From positions 1-64,000 of the forward strand of contig CALVAQ010000003.1 of NCBI GenBank assembly GCA_944325595.1: DNA of 64,000 nucleotides. Reading direction: 5' to 3'. The stretch is from Candidatus Gastranaerophilales bacterium (lineage in GTDB: Bacteria; Cyanobacteriota; Vampirovibrionia; Gastranaerophilales; Gastranaerophilaceae). Both the position numbers and the translations under genes were made by a program. Under the pieces are notes generated by a model. The model did no database searches. It was not told the origin of the DNA and worked only from the letters and a program-made list of their open reading frames with translations. Shown here piece by piece: positions 42,007 to 51,038 of this stretch (position 1 is its first letter; every line of letters begins with the position of its first letter).

Positions 42007-42690
42007 TTAAAAATTTATATCTAAAATTTTGCCAAGGTCTTTGTCTTGTGTTGAGTTGAGCAGTTCATAAGAAAATACGCTGTCAAATTCTTTTTCAATT
42101 ACATTCGGAATATCTTTCGCCGTAACAATTTTTAAATATACTTTCGGATTATTTAAATCATGAAATTTTAGTTTGTGATAAAAAGTTTTGTTATTTCTTC
42201 TGCCTTTTGGCGCTTTTGAGTCCATAACAAGCCCGATTGCTTTTTTGTCTCTTTTTGCTTGTTCAAAAACATTTTTTAGGAGCATTTTTCCGGCACATTT
42301 TACATTTTCACCTGCCTTATAAGGCCAGGTTGCAAAGTATGAGAGATAAGAAACCTCTTCATTGTAATAGGGGATTCCTGAGACAATTCCGCAAGGTTTG
42401 TTTTTGTAGGTGCCTAAAAAAACAGTTTCATCTCTGTTCAATCCCGCAGCAGCTTCTTTTATAATATGTTTCCACTCATCCCGCTGTTCTCTGTTTTTTA
42501 CATCCGGTGCGAGTTTTTCCAGATTAATATTTTTAATCATTTTTTTTAAAAAAGGCATGTCTGTTTTTTCAAGCTGATAGATTACAATATCTCCGTACTC
42601 GGGGAGTGTTTTCAAAGCTGCTCTGGCATAGGGAATACCTTTAAAATTGCAGCTGCTGCCGTATAAATTGTTTTGCGGGCTTATTTTCAT
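42007..42690 (-). CDS. GNAT-family acetyltransferase-like protein
   Basis: 227 residues. The central part fits a GNAT fold: ETVFLGTYKNKPCGIVSGIPYY, then LSYFATWPYKAGENVKCAGKML as strand 4 and a loosened acetyl-CoA loop, then KAIGLVMDSKAPKGRRNNKTFYHKLKF as the late strand and helix. The N-terminus MKISPQNNLYGSSCNFKG is like that of the paralogue at 1960-2724. No Shine-Dalgarno site. Substrate unknown. Confidence 0.7.
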   Translation of the reverse strand: MKISPQNNLYGSSCNFKGIPYARAALKTLPEYGDIVIYQLEKTDMPFLKKMIKNINLEKLAPDVKNREQRDEWKHIIKEAAAGLNRDETVFLGTYKNKPCGIVSGIPYYNEEVSYLSYFATWPYKAGENVKCAGKMLLKNVFEQAKRDKKAIGLVMDSKAPKGRRNNKTFYHKLKFHDLNNPKVYLKIVTAKDIPNVIEKEFDSVFSYELLNSTQDKDLGKILDINF

Positions 42691-42816
42691 ATTTCCATAT
42701 AAAACCGTGAATAAAAAATTTTGCCATATTTTATATCATTCACAAAACTCATTTTGCCGGTTTTTTGTTATAATAAGAAAAATTATTTATTCTTTAAGTT
42801 TTAAGGGTTGTTTTTT

Positions 42817-43311
42817 ATGATAAAAAAGTTTTGTGTTGTTATTTTAGTTTGCTTTGTAACGAATTTTCTGGCTTTTGCAGTAGAAAACAAAACAACTAAA
42901 GAAACTGTTTCTCCTCCGGTATGGAGTGATTATGTACCTGAAAAATACGAAAATCCCAGACACTTTACAAGGGGAAAATCCATTGCCGAATTGTCTGTCG
43001 GTATATTTTTAACAGACTTGATAATTACTTGTCCAATCGGAATACCAATGATTGTACATTCAACTACAAAGTTGAAAAATCAGGGATATTATGAGAAAAA
43101 AGTTAAATTTGAAAATGGATTACAAGAAGCTGAAAAAATAAAAGACCCAGAGGAAAAACAAAAATATTACGACAAACTGATAAAAGATTGTAAATTGTCT
43201 ACGGAGCGCAGAGATAAAAAGTTGGCAAAACAACAGAAAAAGGCAGAAAAGAAAAAAAATAAAGAAAAGAAAAAGATTGAAAAAGAGAACAAAGATATTC
43301 CCGAAAGTTAA
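42817..43311 (+). CDS. Secreted or membrane-anchored protein with lysine-rich tail
   Basis: 164 residues from the ATG at 42817 (AAGGG upstream). Signal peptide MIKKFCVVILVCFVTNFLAFA. A second hydrophobic segment near residues 65-88 (LSVGIFLTDLIITCPIGIPM) could span the membrane. The last 50 residues are almost entirely Lys, Glu and Gln (KKLAKQQKKAEKKKNKEKKK), probably a charged helix. I do not recognise a family; it stands alone between divergent and co-directional genes. Confidence 0.6.
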   Translation: MIKKFCVVILVCFVTNFLAFAVENKTTKETVSPPVWSDYVPEKYENPRHFTRGKSIAELSVGIFLTDLIITCPIGIPMIVHSTTKLKNQGYYEKKVKFENGLQEAEKIKDPEEKQKYYDKLIKDCKLSTERRDKKLAKQQKKAEKKKNKEKKKIEKENKDIPES

Positions 43312-43367
43312 TTTGTTTGCCGGTTTTTTGTTATAATCATGACTAAAGCGTTAATCAGGGAAGACAA

Positions 43368-44141
43368 ATGGACGAAAAAAAGTACGAAGAACAACTTAAA
43401 TATGCAATGGACCTTTTCAGGCTGAGAGATTTTGAAAAAGCACAAGGTATCTTTAAAGAACTGCTTGAAGCAGACAACAAAAATCCCCACTTATACAATA
43501 ATATCGGTCTTTGTTATGCACATCAGGGACAAAATGACAAAGCTGAGGAATATTACAAAAAAGCTCTTGCACTGGATGACAAACTGGCTGAAACTTATAT
43601 AAATATTGCAGATATTTATTACAAAGAAAATCGTCTTTGGGATGCCATAGATTTGCTTCAGGGGGCAACAGCTCTGCTGCCGGACAACGCAGCTTTGAGA
43701 CATTATCTTGGCAGAATTTATATTGAAGATAAAAGGTATGATGAAGCAATAGATGCACTTGATTCAGTCCTTGAAATTGCACCAAAAAACTATGATGCCA
43801 ACTGGGATCTGGGTATGGTTTATTTTGAGTTGGGTGACTACAACAGTGCAATTGCAAATTTTGAAGAAGTCCTGAAATATATAGAAGATAATGAACTCAT
43901 ATACTATCAAACGGCTCTTGCTTATGAAGCAAATGATGAAGTAGACAAAGCGATTTCTAATCTGCTCAAATGCATTGCAGTAAACGAAAAATTCCCCCTC
44001 GGATACAAAAGGCTCGGAATGCTTTTTCTTGCAAGAGGAGACAAACAGGATGCAAAAGAGTATTATGAAGAATATTTGAAATTTGATATTCCGCAGGAGG
44101 AAAAGGATAAAATTTCAAAAATTATGGAAAGACTGGACTAA
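43368..44141 (+). CDS. TPR repeat protein
   Basis: 257 residues, made of about seven TPR units (for example NNIGLCYAHQGQNDKAEEYY, INIADIYYKENRLWDAIDLL, WDLGMVYFELGDYNSAIANF). No signal peptide, membrane segment or catalytic domain. AGGGA precedes the ATG. It is followed with a 1-nt gap by the TSCPD protein and then a membrane protein, so a three-gene unit is likely. Probably a protein-interaction scaffold. Confidence 0.85.
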   Translation: MDEKKYEEQLKYAMDLFRLRDFEKAQGIFKELLEADNKNPHLYNNIGLCYAHQGQNDKAEEYYKKALALDDKLAETYINIADIYYKENRLWDAIDLLQGATALLPDNAALRHYLGRIYIEDKRYDEAIDALDSVLEIAPKNYDANWDLGMVYFELGDYNSAIANFEEVLKYIEDNELIYYQTALAYEANDEVDKAISNLLKCIAVNEKFPLGYKRLGMLFLARGDKQDAKEYYEEYLKFDIPQEEKDKISKIMERLD

Positions 44142-44142
44142 C

Positions 44143-44436
44143 ATGACTCAAACAACAAACAGCGAAATCATTCAGTATCAAACATCAGGCGTGTGCTGCG
44201 CTATGATGCAGGTTAAGATAAATAATGATATAATAGAAGATGCAGAGTTTCTCGGCGGCTGCAGCGGAAATCTTCAGGGTATCAAAAGCCTCATAAGAGG
44301 TATGAAGATTGATGATGTAATTGCCAGACTCAAAGGAATCAAATGCGGTTCAAAACAAACCAGCTGTCCCGATCAGCTGGCAAGATGTCTTTGTGAATAC
44401 AAAGATAAAAAGATGGGCACACTTACAAAAAACTAA
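44143..44436 (+). CDS. Stand-alone TSCPD-domain protein
   Basis: 97 residues. SGVCCAMMQVKINNDIIEDA, FLGGCSGNLQGI and the signature KQTSCPDQLARCL identify a TSCPD domain, which elsewhere forms the C-terminus of class II ribonucleotide reductases and also occurs alone (TIGR03905-like). The conserved cysteines (CC, GGC, CG, SCPD, RCLC) could bind metal or carry out thiol chemistry. It starts 1 nt after the TPR gene. The role is unknown. Confidence 0.85.
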   Translation: MTQTTNSEIIQYQTSGVCCAMMQVKINNDIIEDAEFLGGCSGNLQGIKSLIRGMKIDDVIARLKGIKCGSKQTSCPDQLARCLCEYKDKKMGTLTKN

Positions 44437-44445
44437 GAGCATCCT

Positions 44446-45093
44446 ATGTCTGACAGAAATCTTTTGTGTATAATTCTTACCTTCGGTCTGGCGTTTTTTA
44501 CGATAGGCAATGCTTTTCGTGCCGGAAATTATGTACTGGGGCTGGAAACTATTTTTATATGGCTTTTTGTTTATTTGATAATGCCGTTGGCAAAGATAAT
44601 AGACAAAAAACTTGTATATGAAAAAGCACCTGTAGATTGGAATGCACTGCTTTTTAGAACCGTGCAGAACGGTTATTTGTTCATAAGTTTTTGTATTTCT
44701 CTGTTGTTGTCTATACTTTTTTCAGACCTTGTAGATGCCAGCGGACACTTTTTTAATAATTCCGAGCTTGTCGATATTCCTGTAATATCTCTTCTTGTTG
44801 CTTTTAGTGCATTGTTTAGTCTTGTGTTTTATGCTCTTGTTTCAAGAAGAAGAATAGAAAGGCTCAAACTCTACGGTATAAAAACCGAAGCTAAAGTCGA
44901 GGATGTAAAGGCGATAAATGATAATTTTTATATAAAAGCATATGTTGTTAATCCGCTTACGGGAGAAGAGGTAAAACTCGTAGGTGTAGCTTATTCAAAA
45001 ACAAAAGAGGATATTCCTTCAACGCTGCCCGTATATTTTGACAAAAAAGACCCGTTCGAATACTTTTTTGACAGCTGCTGTGCAAAAGACTAA
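44446..45093 (+). CDS. Four-helix membrane protein of unknown function
   Basis: 215 residues. Hydrophobic segments at about 5-25, 33-52, 75-95 and 110-135; the C-terminal 70 residues (YGIKTEAKVEDVKAINDNFYIKAYV, PVYFDKKDPFEY as separate parts) look like a small beta-barrel domain similar to DUF3592-type proteins. Third gene of the TPR-TSCPD unit. Its end overlaps the opposing kinase gene by 4 bp. Confidence 0.65.
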   Translation: MSDRNLLCIILTFGLAFFTIGNAFRAGNYVLGLETIFIWLFVYLIMPLAKIIDKKLVYEKAPVDWNALLFRTVQNGYLFISFCISLLLSILFSDLVDASGHFFNNSELVDIPVISLLVAFSALFSLVFYALVSRRRIERLKLYGIKTEAKVEDVKAINDNFYIKAYVVNPLTGEEVKLVGVAYSKTKEDIPSTLPVYFDKKDPFEYFFDSCCAKD

Positions 45094-46079
45094 AGCGGTA
45101 AAACGACAGTAAAAGTTGTTTTTGTGTCTTTTTCGGAACTTATTTCTATTTTTCCGTTATGTGCTTTTACTATTTTGTCTGAAAGATATAATCCCAGCCC
45201 TGTTCCGACTTTTCTGAATTTTTTTGCGGTTGTATAGTATTTGTCAAAAATGTGTCCGATTTCTTCGGGTTTTATACTTTTTCCGTAATTTGTTATTTTT
45301 ATATACAGATTTTTATTATCACTGCTTACGGATAAGTCTATTGTTGAATCCGTTTCGCTAAACGAAACGGCGTTCAAAATCAGATTTTTTAAAACACGTT
45401 TGAGATAAAAACTGTCTGCATCTACATCGCCATCGTATTCCGTGACAAAATTTATTTTTATGGAATCAGAGTCTGATATAGGTTTCATTTCTGCAATAGT
45501 TTCTGTCATAAAATCGTTGATACAAACAGGTTCTTTTGTCAGAACTATTTTTGTTTCATTCAGTTTGTATGTTTCCAGAATGATTTCAACAAGCTCTAAA
45601 AGCTCCTGATTTGAATTTTTTAGATGGACAACAGCCTCTTTTTGTTTTTCGTTGAGTTCGCCAAACCTGTTGTTCAAAAGAAAAGAAAGCATATTTTTTT
45701 CTGCCGTAATCGGAACTTTTAAATCATGGGTCAGGGTGGCAACAAAATCTTCTTTGAGCTGTTCAACTTCTTTAAGTGCTTCTATTTTTCTGTTTAAGTC
45801 CGCCTGATACTCTTTAATCATATCTTCTCTGTCAGAGATGGCATCTATCATTGAGTTTATACCCTGTCCAAAATCTGGAAGCATGCTCATTATCTCTTCC
45901 GGCACCCTCTCAAACAAATTTCCGTAGCGTACGGAGGTTACGATTTTTAGGATGCTGCGCAAATCTTTTTTATGATTGTGCAAGACAATTTTCAGCTTTC
46001 TGTATCTGATTGTCAAAGCAACAAGCAAAAACAGCAATATGCATATAAAAACAACAAGTGATAAAAATAAAAAACTCAC
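45090..46079 (-). CDS. Membrane sensor histidine kinase in the flhB-fliA operon
   Basis: 329 residues starting at GTG (46079). One N-terminal membrane segment (FLSLVVFICILLFLLVALTI), a short linker, then HisKA with DFVATLTHDLKVPITAEKN (H-box) and HATPase_c with NLILNAVSFSETDS, FDKYYTTAKKFRKVGTGLGL. No periplasmic sensing domain is visible. It begins 14 nt after the fliA-like gene, so it belongs to the flhB-sigma operon and may link motility with a signal. No response regulator is adjacent. Confidence 0.85.
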   Translation of the reverse strand: MSFLFLSLVVFICILLFLLVALTIRYRKLKIVLHNHKKDLRSILKIVTSVRYGNLFERVPEEIMSMLPDFGQGINSMIDAISDREDMIKEYQADLNRKIEALKEVEQLKEDFVATLTHDLKVPITAEKNMLSFLLNNRFGELNEKQKEAVVHLKNSNQELLELVEIILETYKLNETKIVLTKEPVCINDFMTETIAEMKPISDSDSIKINFVTEYDGDVDADSFYLKRVLKNLILNAVSFSETDSTIDLSVSSDNKNLYIKITNYGKSIKPEEIGHIFDKYYTTAKKFRKVGTGLGLYLSDKIVKAHNGKIEISSEKDTKTTFTVVLPL

Positions 46080-46093
46080 GTCAAAAATACCTG

Positions 46094-46753
46094 CTAGTAT
46101 CCGTAATGTTCATGCTGAACCAGATACTCCCTGACATGATTGAGTGCGCTTTGCACAATACGGGTAATACGGGAAGAAGAAAGCCCGACTTGTTCGGCAA
46201 TTTCTTTTACCTGCATATTTCTGTAAAATCTGTATTCAACAACGAGTCTGTCTTTTTGGGGTAATGTAGCAATAGCTTCTCTTATTGCTTTTCCAAGTTC
46301 TGAAATTTCTGCTTTTTCATCCGGCAGAGCATGCGGGTCTTTGATAAAATCAAACGGTGAGTCATTGTCTGAGGAAGCTGCTGCTATGGAATCAATAGAC
46401 AGTATGGTTTCATAGATTGCTTCTCTGACATTGCCCGGAGAAACGTTCAGCCCTTCATCAGTTTCTTCATTTTCTTCTGTTTTGTGTTTCAGGGTATACC
46501 ATTTGTATCTGTTTCTAAGTTCGTTTCTGATAGCCCATCTGACAGCAGTACCTATGTAAGAACTGTTGTATTTTTCAAGCTGCTCCTCGGTTTTGTCTTT
46601 TATCATGGATTGCACGGCAATAATCCCGATAGAAACGAGTTCTTCGTAATCTACCATATGAGAGGGAATACGTCTGTGTTCAACCTTTGCTACCTTTTCA
46701 ACGATTGAAATATATTCTTTGATTTTGTTTTGAGAAGCGTTATTAACCATCAT
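46094..46753 (-). CDS. fliA: Flagellar-type sigma factor (sigma-28 family)
   Basis: 219 residues. Sigma-70 family with region 2 (IPSHMVDYEELVSIGIIAVQ, YNSSYIGTAVRWAIRNELRNR) and region 4 with the HTH (MQVKEIAEQVGLSSSRITRI). The start of region 2 and the DYEELVSIG motif fit FliA/WhiG. The ATG overlaps the flhB stop (ATGA), implying translational coupling. The coupling to flhB is the main support for a flagellar role; other group 3 sigmas cannot be excluded. Confidence 0.83.
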   Translation of the reverse strand: MMVNNASQNKIKEYISIVEKVAKVEHRRIPSHMVDYEELVSIGIIAVQSMIKDKTEEQLEKYNSSYIGTAVRWAIRNELRNRYKWYTLKHKTEENEETDEGLNVSPGNVREAIYETILSIDSIAAASSDNDSPFDFIKDPHALPDEKAEISELGKAIREAIATLPQKDRLVVEYRFYRNMQVKEIAEQVGLSSSRITRIVQSALNHVREYLVQHEHYGY

Positions 46754-47850
46754 TGTTTTTTATCTGTACTGTTAGTTTCTATATTACTAGGTTTTTGAGA
46801 TTTTCGCAAATTATATACAAATAATAAGATTTCCGCTACTGCCTTGTACAAATCCGGAGGAATCTCGTGGTTTAGTTCAACAAGCCGGAATACCGCCCTT
46901 GCAACAGGCGGATTTTCGATTACGGGAACACCGTGTTCTCTTGCTATTTCGATAATCTTTTTGGCAAAAAGCTCTGTACCTTTTGCAATGAGTCTCGGAG
47001 ATTCCATTTCCTCCTGATCATATTTTAGTGCACAGGCTATGTGAGTCGGATTTGTTACGACAAAATCAGCATCCGGCACCGCATCCATCATGCCCTGCTG
47101 CATCATCTGCTGTCTGCGCTGACGCAGGGCGGCTTTTACGTTCGGGTCGCCTTCAGTGTTTTTGTATTCGTCTTTGACTTCTTTAAAAGACATTTTTTGG
47201 TCTTGAAGAAATTTCCATCTGGTCATCCCGTAATCTGCTGCCGAGATAATCAAAAATGCAATACTTGCTTTGATTACAAAGTCCATAATCAATGCCCCGA
47301 ACTCCTGCATAACGGCAAAGTTGTTATCCATTGCCGCAAGCCCGAGAATTATTTCAAAATGAGAACTGTATACAGACCATCCGACCCAGCCGAGAACAAT
47401 TACCTTCAGAATATTTTTGAAAAGTTCAAACAGGGTTTTTATCGACATTATGTTTTTAAAATATTTGCTCGGATTGAGTTTATCGAGCTTTGGCGCAAGA
47501 GGTGTGGTGGTAAAAAGAGGTCCGACCTGTATAAAATCACCGATTATTGCAATAAACATAGCGAGAAACAGTATAGGAGCTATGATTAAAATTGTCGGCA
47601 CAAGTGTGATAAAAAGCAGATACGGCATTCCGATATCCTGCAGGTGCTGATTTGGAATTTGTTCATAGCAAAGCACAAAGAGTCTCGATATCTGGTCAAA
47701 GATAAAAGGAGCCAATTTTGCTATTGCAAAAAACATAACAATCATGGCAATAGCTGTTGAAAAGTCTTTCGACTTTACAACCTGACCTTCTTTTCTCGCT
47801 TTTTCCAGTTTTTGGTGGGATGCCTCAAACTGCTTGTCTTCATCACCCAT
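46750..47850 (-). CDS. flhB: Flagellar export apparatus protein FlhB
   Basis: Substrate-specificity switch of the flagellar type III export gate. 366 residues. N-terminal EASHQKLEKARKEGQVVKSKD is typical; four membrane segments follow between about 32 and 210; the C-terminal cytoplasmic domain has the self-cleavage motif NPTH in DADFVVTNPTHIACALKY. Linkage to a FliA-like sigma factor favours flagellar FlhB over an injectisome SctU. It is the first gene of the operon visible here. Confidence 0.94.
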   Translation of the reverse strand: MGDEDKQFEASHQKLEKARKEGQVVKSKDFSTAIAMIVMFFAIAKLAPFIFDQISRLFVLCYEQIPNQHLQDIGMPYLLFITLVPTILIIAPILFLAMFIAIIGDFIQVGPLFTTTPLAPKLDKLNPSKYFKNIMSIKTLFELFKNILKVIVLGWVGWSVYSSHFEIILGLAAMDNNFAVMQEFGALIMDFVIKASIAFLIISAADYGMTRWKFLQDQKMSFKEVKDEYKNTEGDPNVKAALRQRRQQMMQQGMMDAVPDADFVVTNPTHIACALKYDQEEMESPRLIAKGTELFAKKIIEIAREHGVPVIENPPVARAVFRLVELNHEIPPDLYKAVAEILLFVYNLRKSQKPSNIETNSTDKKQ

Positions 47851-47965
47851 GGGGAAGGGTCCTTAATCTTACCTAACCATTACCGACGGCTACATTCTAT
47901 CATAAAACATAACGACGGAAAAAATTTTGTTTTTTGCCTTATCAATACCGCTTTCAGACCGCTTT

Positions 47966-49330
47966 TTAGAAAAGCAGTCTGAAAAGCAAGAATCTTTTGT
48001 TCAATTTTTCGGAGAACTTACGAAGATTTTTCGAAGTCTCATTGACATTGTTGATTGTGTCATTCAGCTCATCTTTTTTGTCTGTAGTGAGGCTGTTGAC
48101 TGTCTCAAGTGTACAGGACAAATCATCAAGCGCCTTGTTAAATTTGAGTACTGTTGTATTGACCTGAGCTTTAAGAACGGGGTCTTTTGTCATTCCGTTC
48201 ACGTATTGGGAAATCTCGGCAATGTTTTTGCTTGCAACCTGAAGATTATCGAGTGTTTCTTTCGTTTTCGGGTTTTCAAGTACGTTGTTGAGATTTTGAG
48301 ACAATCTGTCGATTGATTTTGTTGTAGATATCAGTGTCTGCTTAAACTCTTTGTCTCCGATAATTTCGTTTATGTTGTCTGTCAAAACAATAACTTTTGC
48401 AGAAACTTTGTCGGTAGTTTCCATAAGTGTCTGCAAATCTTTTCTCGAAGAATCAATCAACAACTGTGTTTTATCAAGGGTGTCATTTGCTTTTATCGTG
48501 AGCAGGTCAACATTTGAAACTATATTTTTCAAATCCGAAATAACGTCGTCTGACAGGAATGCAGAGAGTTTTTCGTTTGTTTCGGCAAGGGACATTGCTG
48601 CACGGTACTGCAAATCCATGAAATCAGAAAGTCTCAAAGGCTCTATTACCGTGAACTTTGATGTTGATTGAGGATATGCAAGCTCCATTTTTGTTGCAGG
48701 TTTTATAAAAAGATAGTGCTTGGAATCCTCCAGTTTTATTTTTCCGACAAGCCTGTCAGGAAGCTGCAAGCCCGGAAGAGTTACAATATAATTGATTTTG
48801 TAAGAAGAAGGTGTTTTTACCTCCTCCTGTATATTTATCGGAAGAGTTTTTGTTTCTATGATTTCAATCTTCTTAACCTTTCCGACATCACTGAGTTTGT
48901 CGCTCAAAATCATTTTTACGTCATCATTGGCATGCAGCACCATGGAATTTCTGTTAATCGGAAGATAAAGTGTCCGCAGTTTGGGCGGTGTGATTTCAAG
49001 GAACTGCTCTCCGATAATTCCTGACTGCTGTATAGAGATTGTAGAAGCATTCGGAATATCAACATCAGGTTCCGTAATTACAAATTTTACTCTGACATAA
49101 GGGTCATTCTGATTTGACAGAACAGGCTGAATTTCTTCTACCTGACCTATTCTAAAACCCATCAGCTGTACTGCAGAGCCCGGTCTCATACCGTTAATGT
49201 CTTTAAAATCCACAAAGAGTCTTTCTCCTGTGGAAAGTGCTCTGCCTTTAATCCACAGTATGCTGAATATAAGTATCAAAAGAGCTGTTAATGTAAGTAA
49301 TCCTACCTTAAATGATGATGAAAATCGCAT
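47966..49330 (-). CDS. mlaD: MlaD-family (MCE) substrate-binding protein of a lipid ABC transporter
   Basis: 454 residues, longer than E. coli MlaD (183). N-terminal membrane anchor (VGLLTLTALLILIFSILWI), MCE domain (MRPGSAVQLMGFRIGQVEEI, IQQSGIIGEQFLEI), a second beta-rich segment, then a 200-residue coiled-coil tail (for example TLDNLQVASKNIAEI), typical of the cyanobacterial/plastid TGD2-like type. It sits downstream of mlaF and mlaE on the same strand. GGAAG precedes the ATG. Confidence 0.9.
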   Translation of the reverse strand: MRFSSSFKVGLLTLTALLILIFSILWIKGRALSTGERLFVDFKDINGMRPGSAVQLMGFRIGQVEEIQPVLSNQNDPYVRVKFVITEPDVDIPNASTISIQQSGIIGEQFLEITPPKLRTLYLPINRNSMVLHANDDVKMILSDKLSDVGKVKKIEIIETKTLPINIQEEVKTPSSYKINYIVTLPGLQLPDRLVGKIKLEDSKHYLFIKPATKMELAYPQSTSKFTVIEPLRLSDFMDLQYRAAMSLAETNEKLSAFLSDDVISDLKNIVSNVDLLTIKANDTLDKTQLLIDSSRKDLQTLMETTDKVSAKVIVLTDNINEIIGDKEFKQTLISTTKSIDRLSQNLNNVLENPKTKETLDNLQVASKNIAEISQYVNGMTKDPVLKAQVNTTVLKFNKALDDLSCTLETVNSLTTDKKDELNDTINNVNETSKNLRKFSEKLNKRFLLFRLLF

Positions 49331-49364
49331 TATATTCTTCCAATTCTTTTTATCATTAATGGGG

Positions 49365-50102
49365 TTAATTTTCGGGATTTTCTGATCCCGCTACTTTCAT
49401 CGGTCCGTCTATGCATGCGGTGATGAACTGTTTTGTATACTCATTTCCGCCTGATATCATATCCTGCGGCGTACCCGAGTATACGATTTTTGTATTATAT
49501 AACATTATTACCCTGTCAGCACACCTTTGAATGGTGGATAATTGGTGTGTAACTATTACGGAACTGGCATGGAGTTCGTCTTTGAGTCTTACTATATAAT
49601 CCTCAATCATTGTTGAAGATACCGGGTCAAGACCGGCTGTCGGTTCGTCATACAGAATGGTTTTTGGGTCTGTAACAATTGCACGTGCAAAGCTGACACG
49701 TTTTTGCATACCGCCGGAAAGTTCGTGCGGCATTTTGTCCTCAATTCCTTCCAGACCGACAAGTTTGAGCTTTTGAGCAACAATATCTTTCAATTGTTCG
49801 TTTGTATATTTGTTTTTGAATTCTTTTCTCTCCGTCAGTGCAAATGCTATGTTTTCCGCTACATTTAAAGAGTCAAACAAAGCTGAATATTGAAAAACCA
49901 TGGCAATATCGCCTGGAGATACGATAATTTCACCGCTGTCCGGTTTTGTGAGTCCGCAGATAAGTTTTAGGATAGTACTTTTTCCTGCACCGCTCAAACC
50001 GACCACGGCAAGAATTTCTCCGTCTTCTACATTAAAAGATACGTTGTCTAAAACAGTTCTGCCTTTAAATGATTTTGTCAGATTTTTTACTTGTATGCTC
50101 AT
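49365..50102 (-). CDS. mlaF: MlaF-type ATPase of the lipid ABC transporter
   Basis: 245 residues from the ATG at 50102. Walker A GLSGAGKSTILKLI, Q-loop FQYSALFDSLNVAEN (the SALFDS form typical of MlaF), signature LSGGMQKRVSFARAI, Walker B TILYDEPTAGLDP, and the switch His in VIVTHQL. Gene order mlaE-mlaF-mlaD gives a complete minimal MCE transporter; no MlaB or MlaC partner is seen. An upstream TTG start (50153) is not favoured. Confidence 0.93.
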   Translation of the reverse strand: MSIQVKNLTKSFKGRTVLDNVSFNVEDGEILAVVGLSGAGKSTILKLICGLTKPDSGEIIVSPGDIAMVFQYSALFDSLNVAENIAFALTERKEFKNKYTNEQLKDIVAQKLKLVGLEGIEDKMPHELSGGMQKRVSFARAIVTDPKTILYDEPTAGLDPVSSTMIEDYIVRLKDELHASSVIVTHQLSTIQRCADRVIMLYNTKIVYSGTPQDMISGGNEYTKQFITACIDGPMKVAGSENPEN

Positions 50103-50197
50103 TTTGTATTTGCCTTTTTCATTTTGCTTTGCAGCATTCTTAATTATTGTCAATTACAATGTTCAAAACAGGATAATTTTACCGATTACGGTTATCT

Positions 50198-51025
50198 TCA
50201 GAAGAAGAATATAGTTGCAAAGATATAGTCAATTATGCATATAGCTACAAATGACCATACCACTGCTTTTGTTGTAGAAAGTCCGACGCCTTTGGCTCCT
50301 CCGTACGCAAGGTAGCCGCAGGTACAGCTAATCAGAGCTATTGCCGCACCAAAACATGCCGATTTGGCAAGAGCTACCGAGATATCTTTTATATAAAGCC
50401 CCTGCCAGAGGGAGCTAATATAGTTCAGTCTGCTTATATGTGCACTCAAATATGCCGCTGCGCCGCCGCATATAAGCCCGAAAGTTGATGAAATAACAAC
50501 AATGAACGGCATCATAATAAATCCCGCAACAACTCTGGGTACAAAAAGATAATCAACAGGATTAACCTTCAATACTTTGAGAGCATCAATCTGCTCTGTT
50601 ACACGCATTGTTGCGATTTCTGAGGCGTAAGCGGAACCTATCATAGATATTATTGCAAAACCGGACATTATTGCTCCGAGTTCTCTTGTCATGACAACAC
50701 CCATAAGCATTCCGACAAACTTTTCGCCGCCCTGTTTTACCATCTCGGGTGCTACCTGCATTGATATAATAATTGAGCACATTCCGACAATAGAAAGGGT
50801 AATCGGCAAAGAGTCCACAGCAAATCTCGAACACTGGTCGACAACAAGTTTCCAGTTCATTTCTCTTTTGAAAATATCTGAAAAAATAAGCTTTATGACC
50901 TGAACAAATCGTATGCCCATTTCGCCGAGTGTTTCAAAAAAATCCTCCGCCTGTTCAAGCAATAGTTTGGCAAGGTTATAGGTGGCGCTTTGTTTTAGAA
51001 TATCTATGACTTTTGAATGGTTCAT
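50198..51025 (-). CDS. mlaE: MlaE-type permease of the lipid ABC transporter
   Basis: 275 residues from the ATG at 51025. The MlaE/YrbE core is clear: QVAPEMVKQGGEKFVGML, VMTRELGAIMSG, SAYASEIATMRVTEQIDAL (the conserved A-E-I-x-x-M-x-V-x-E-Q-I-D-A-L block), and five to six membrane helices. It moves phospholipids between membranes together with MlaF and MlaD. TACAAT with 7 nt to this ATG and no ribosome-binding site suggest a leaderless start; the longer frame (51133) would overlap that promoter. Confidence 0.92.
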   Translation of the reverse strand: MNHSKVIDILKQSATYNLAKLLLEQAEDFFETLGEMGIRFVQVIKLIFSDIFKREMNWKLVVDQCSRFAVDSLPITLSIVGMCSIIISMQVAPEMVKQGGEKFVGMLMGVVMTRELGAIMSGFAIISMIGSAYASEIATMRVTEQIDALKVLKVNPVDYLFVPRVVAGFIMMPFIVVISSTFGLICGGAAAYLSAHISRLNYISSLWQGLYIKDISVALAKSACFGAAIALISCTCGYLAYGGAKGVGLSTTKAVVWSFVAICIIDYIFATIFFF

Positions 51026-51032
51026 GAGTATT

Positions 51033-51038
51033 ATTGTA
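51033..51038 (-). promoter_or_regulatory. -10 box of mlaE, leaderless
   Basis: TACAAT on the minus strand, 7 nt to the ATG at 51025. Confidence 0.5.

Noticed and set aside
41725..42024. 99-codon frame across tRNA-Tyr and its duplicate
   Set aside because: It starts inside the tRNA and reads through the terminators; an artefact of the duplicated tRNA end.
46750..47850. Injectisome protein SctU instead of FlhB
   Set aside because: The gene is coupled to a FliA-like sigma factor and no injectisome genes are near; not fully excluded.
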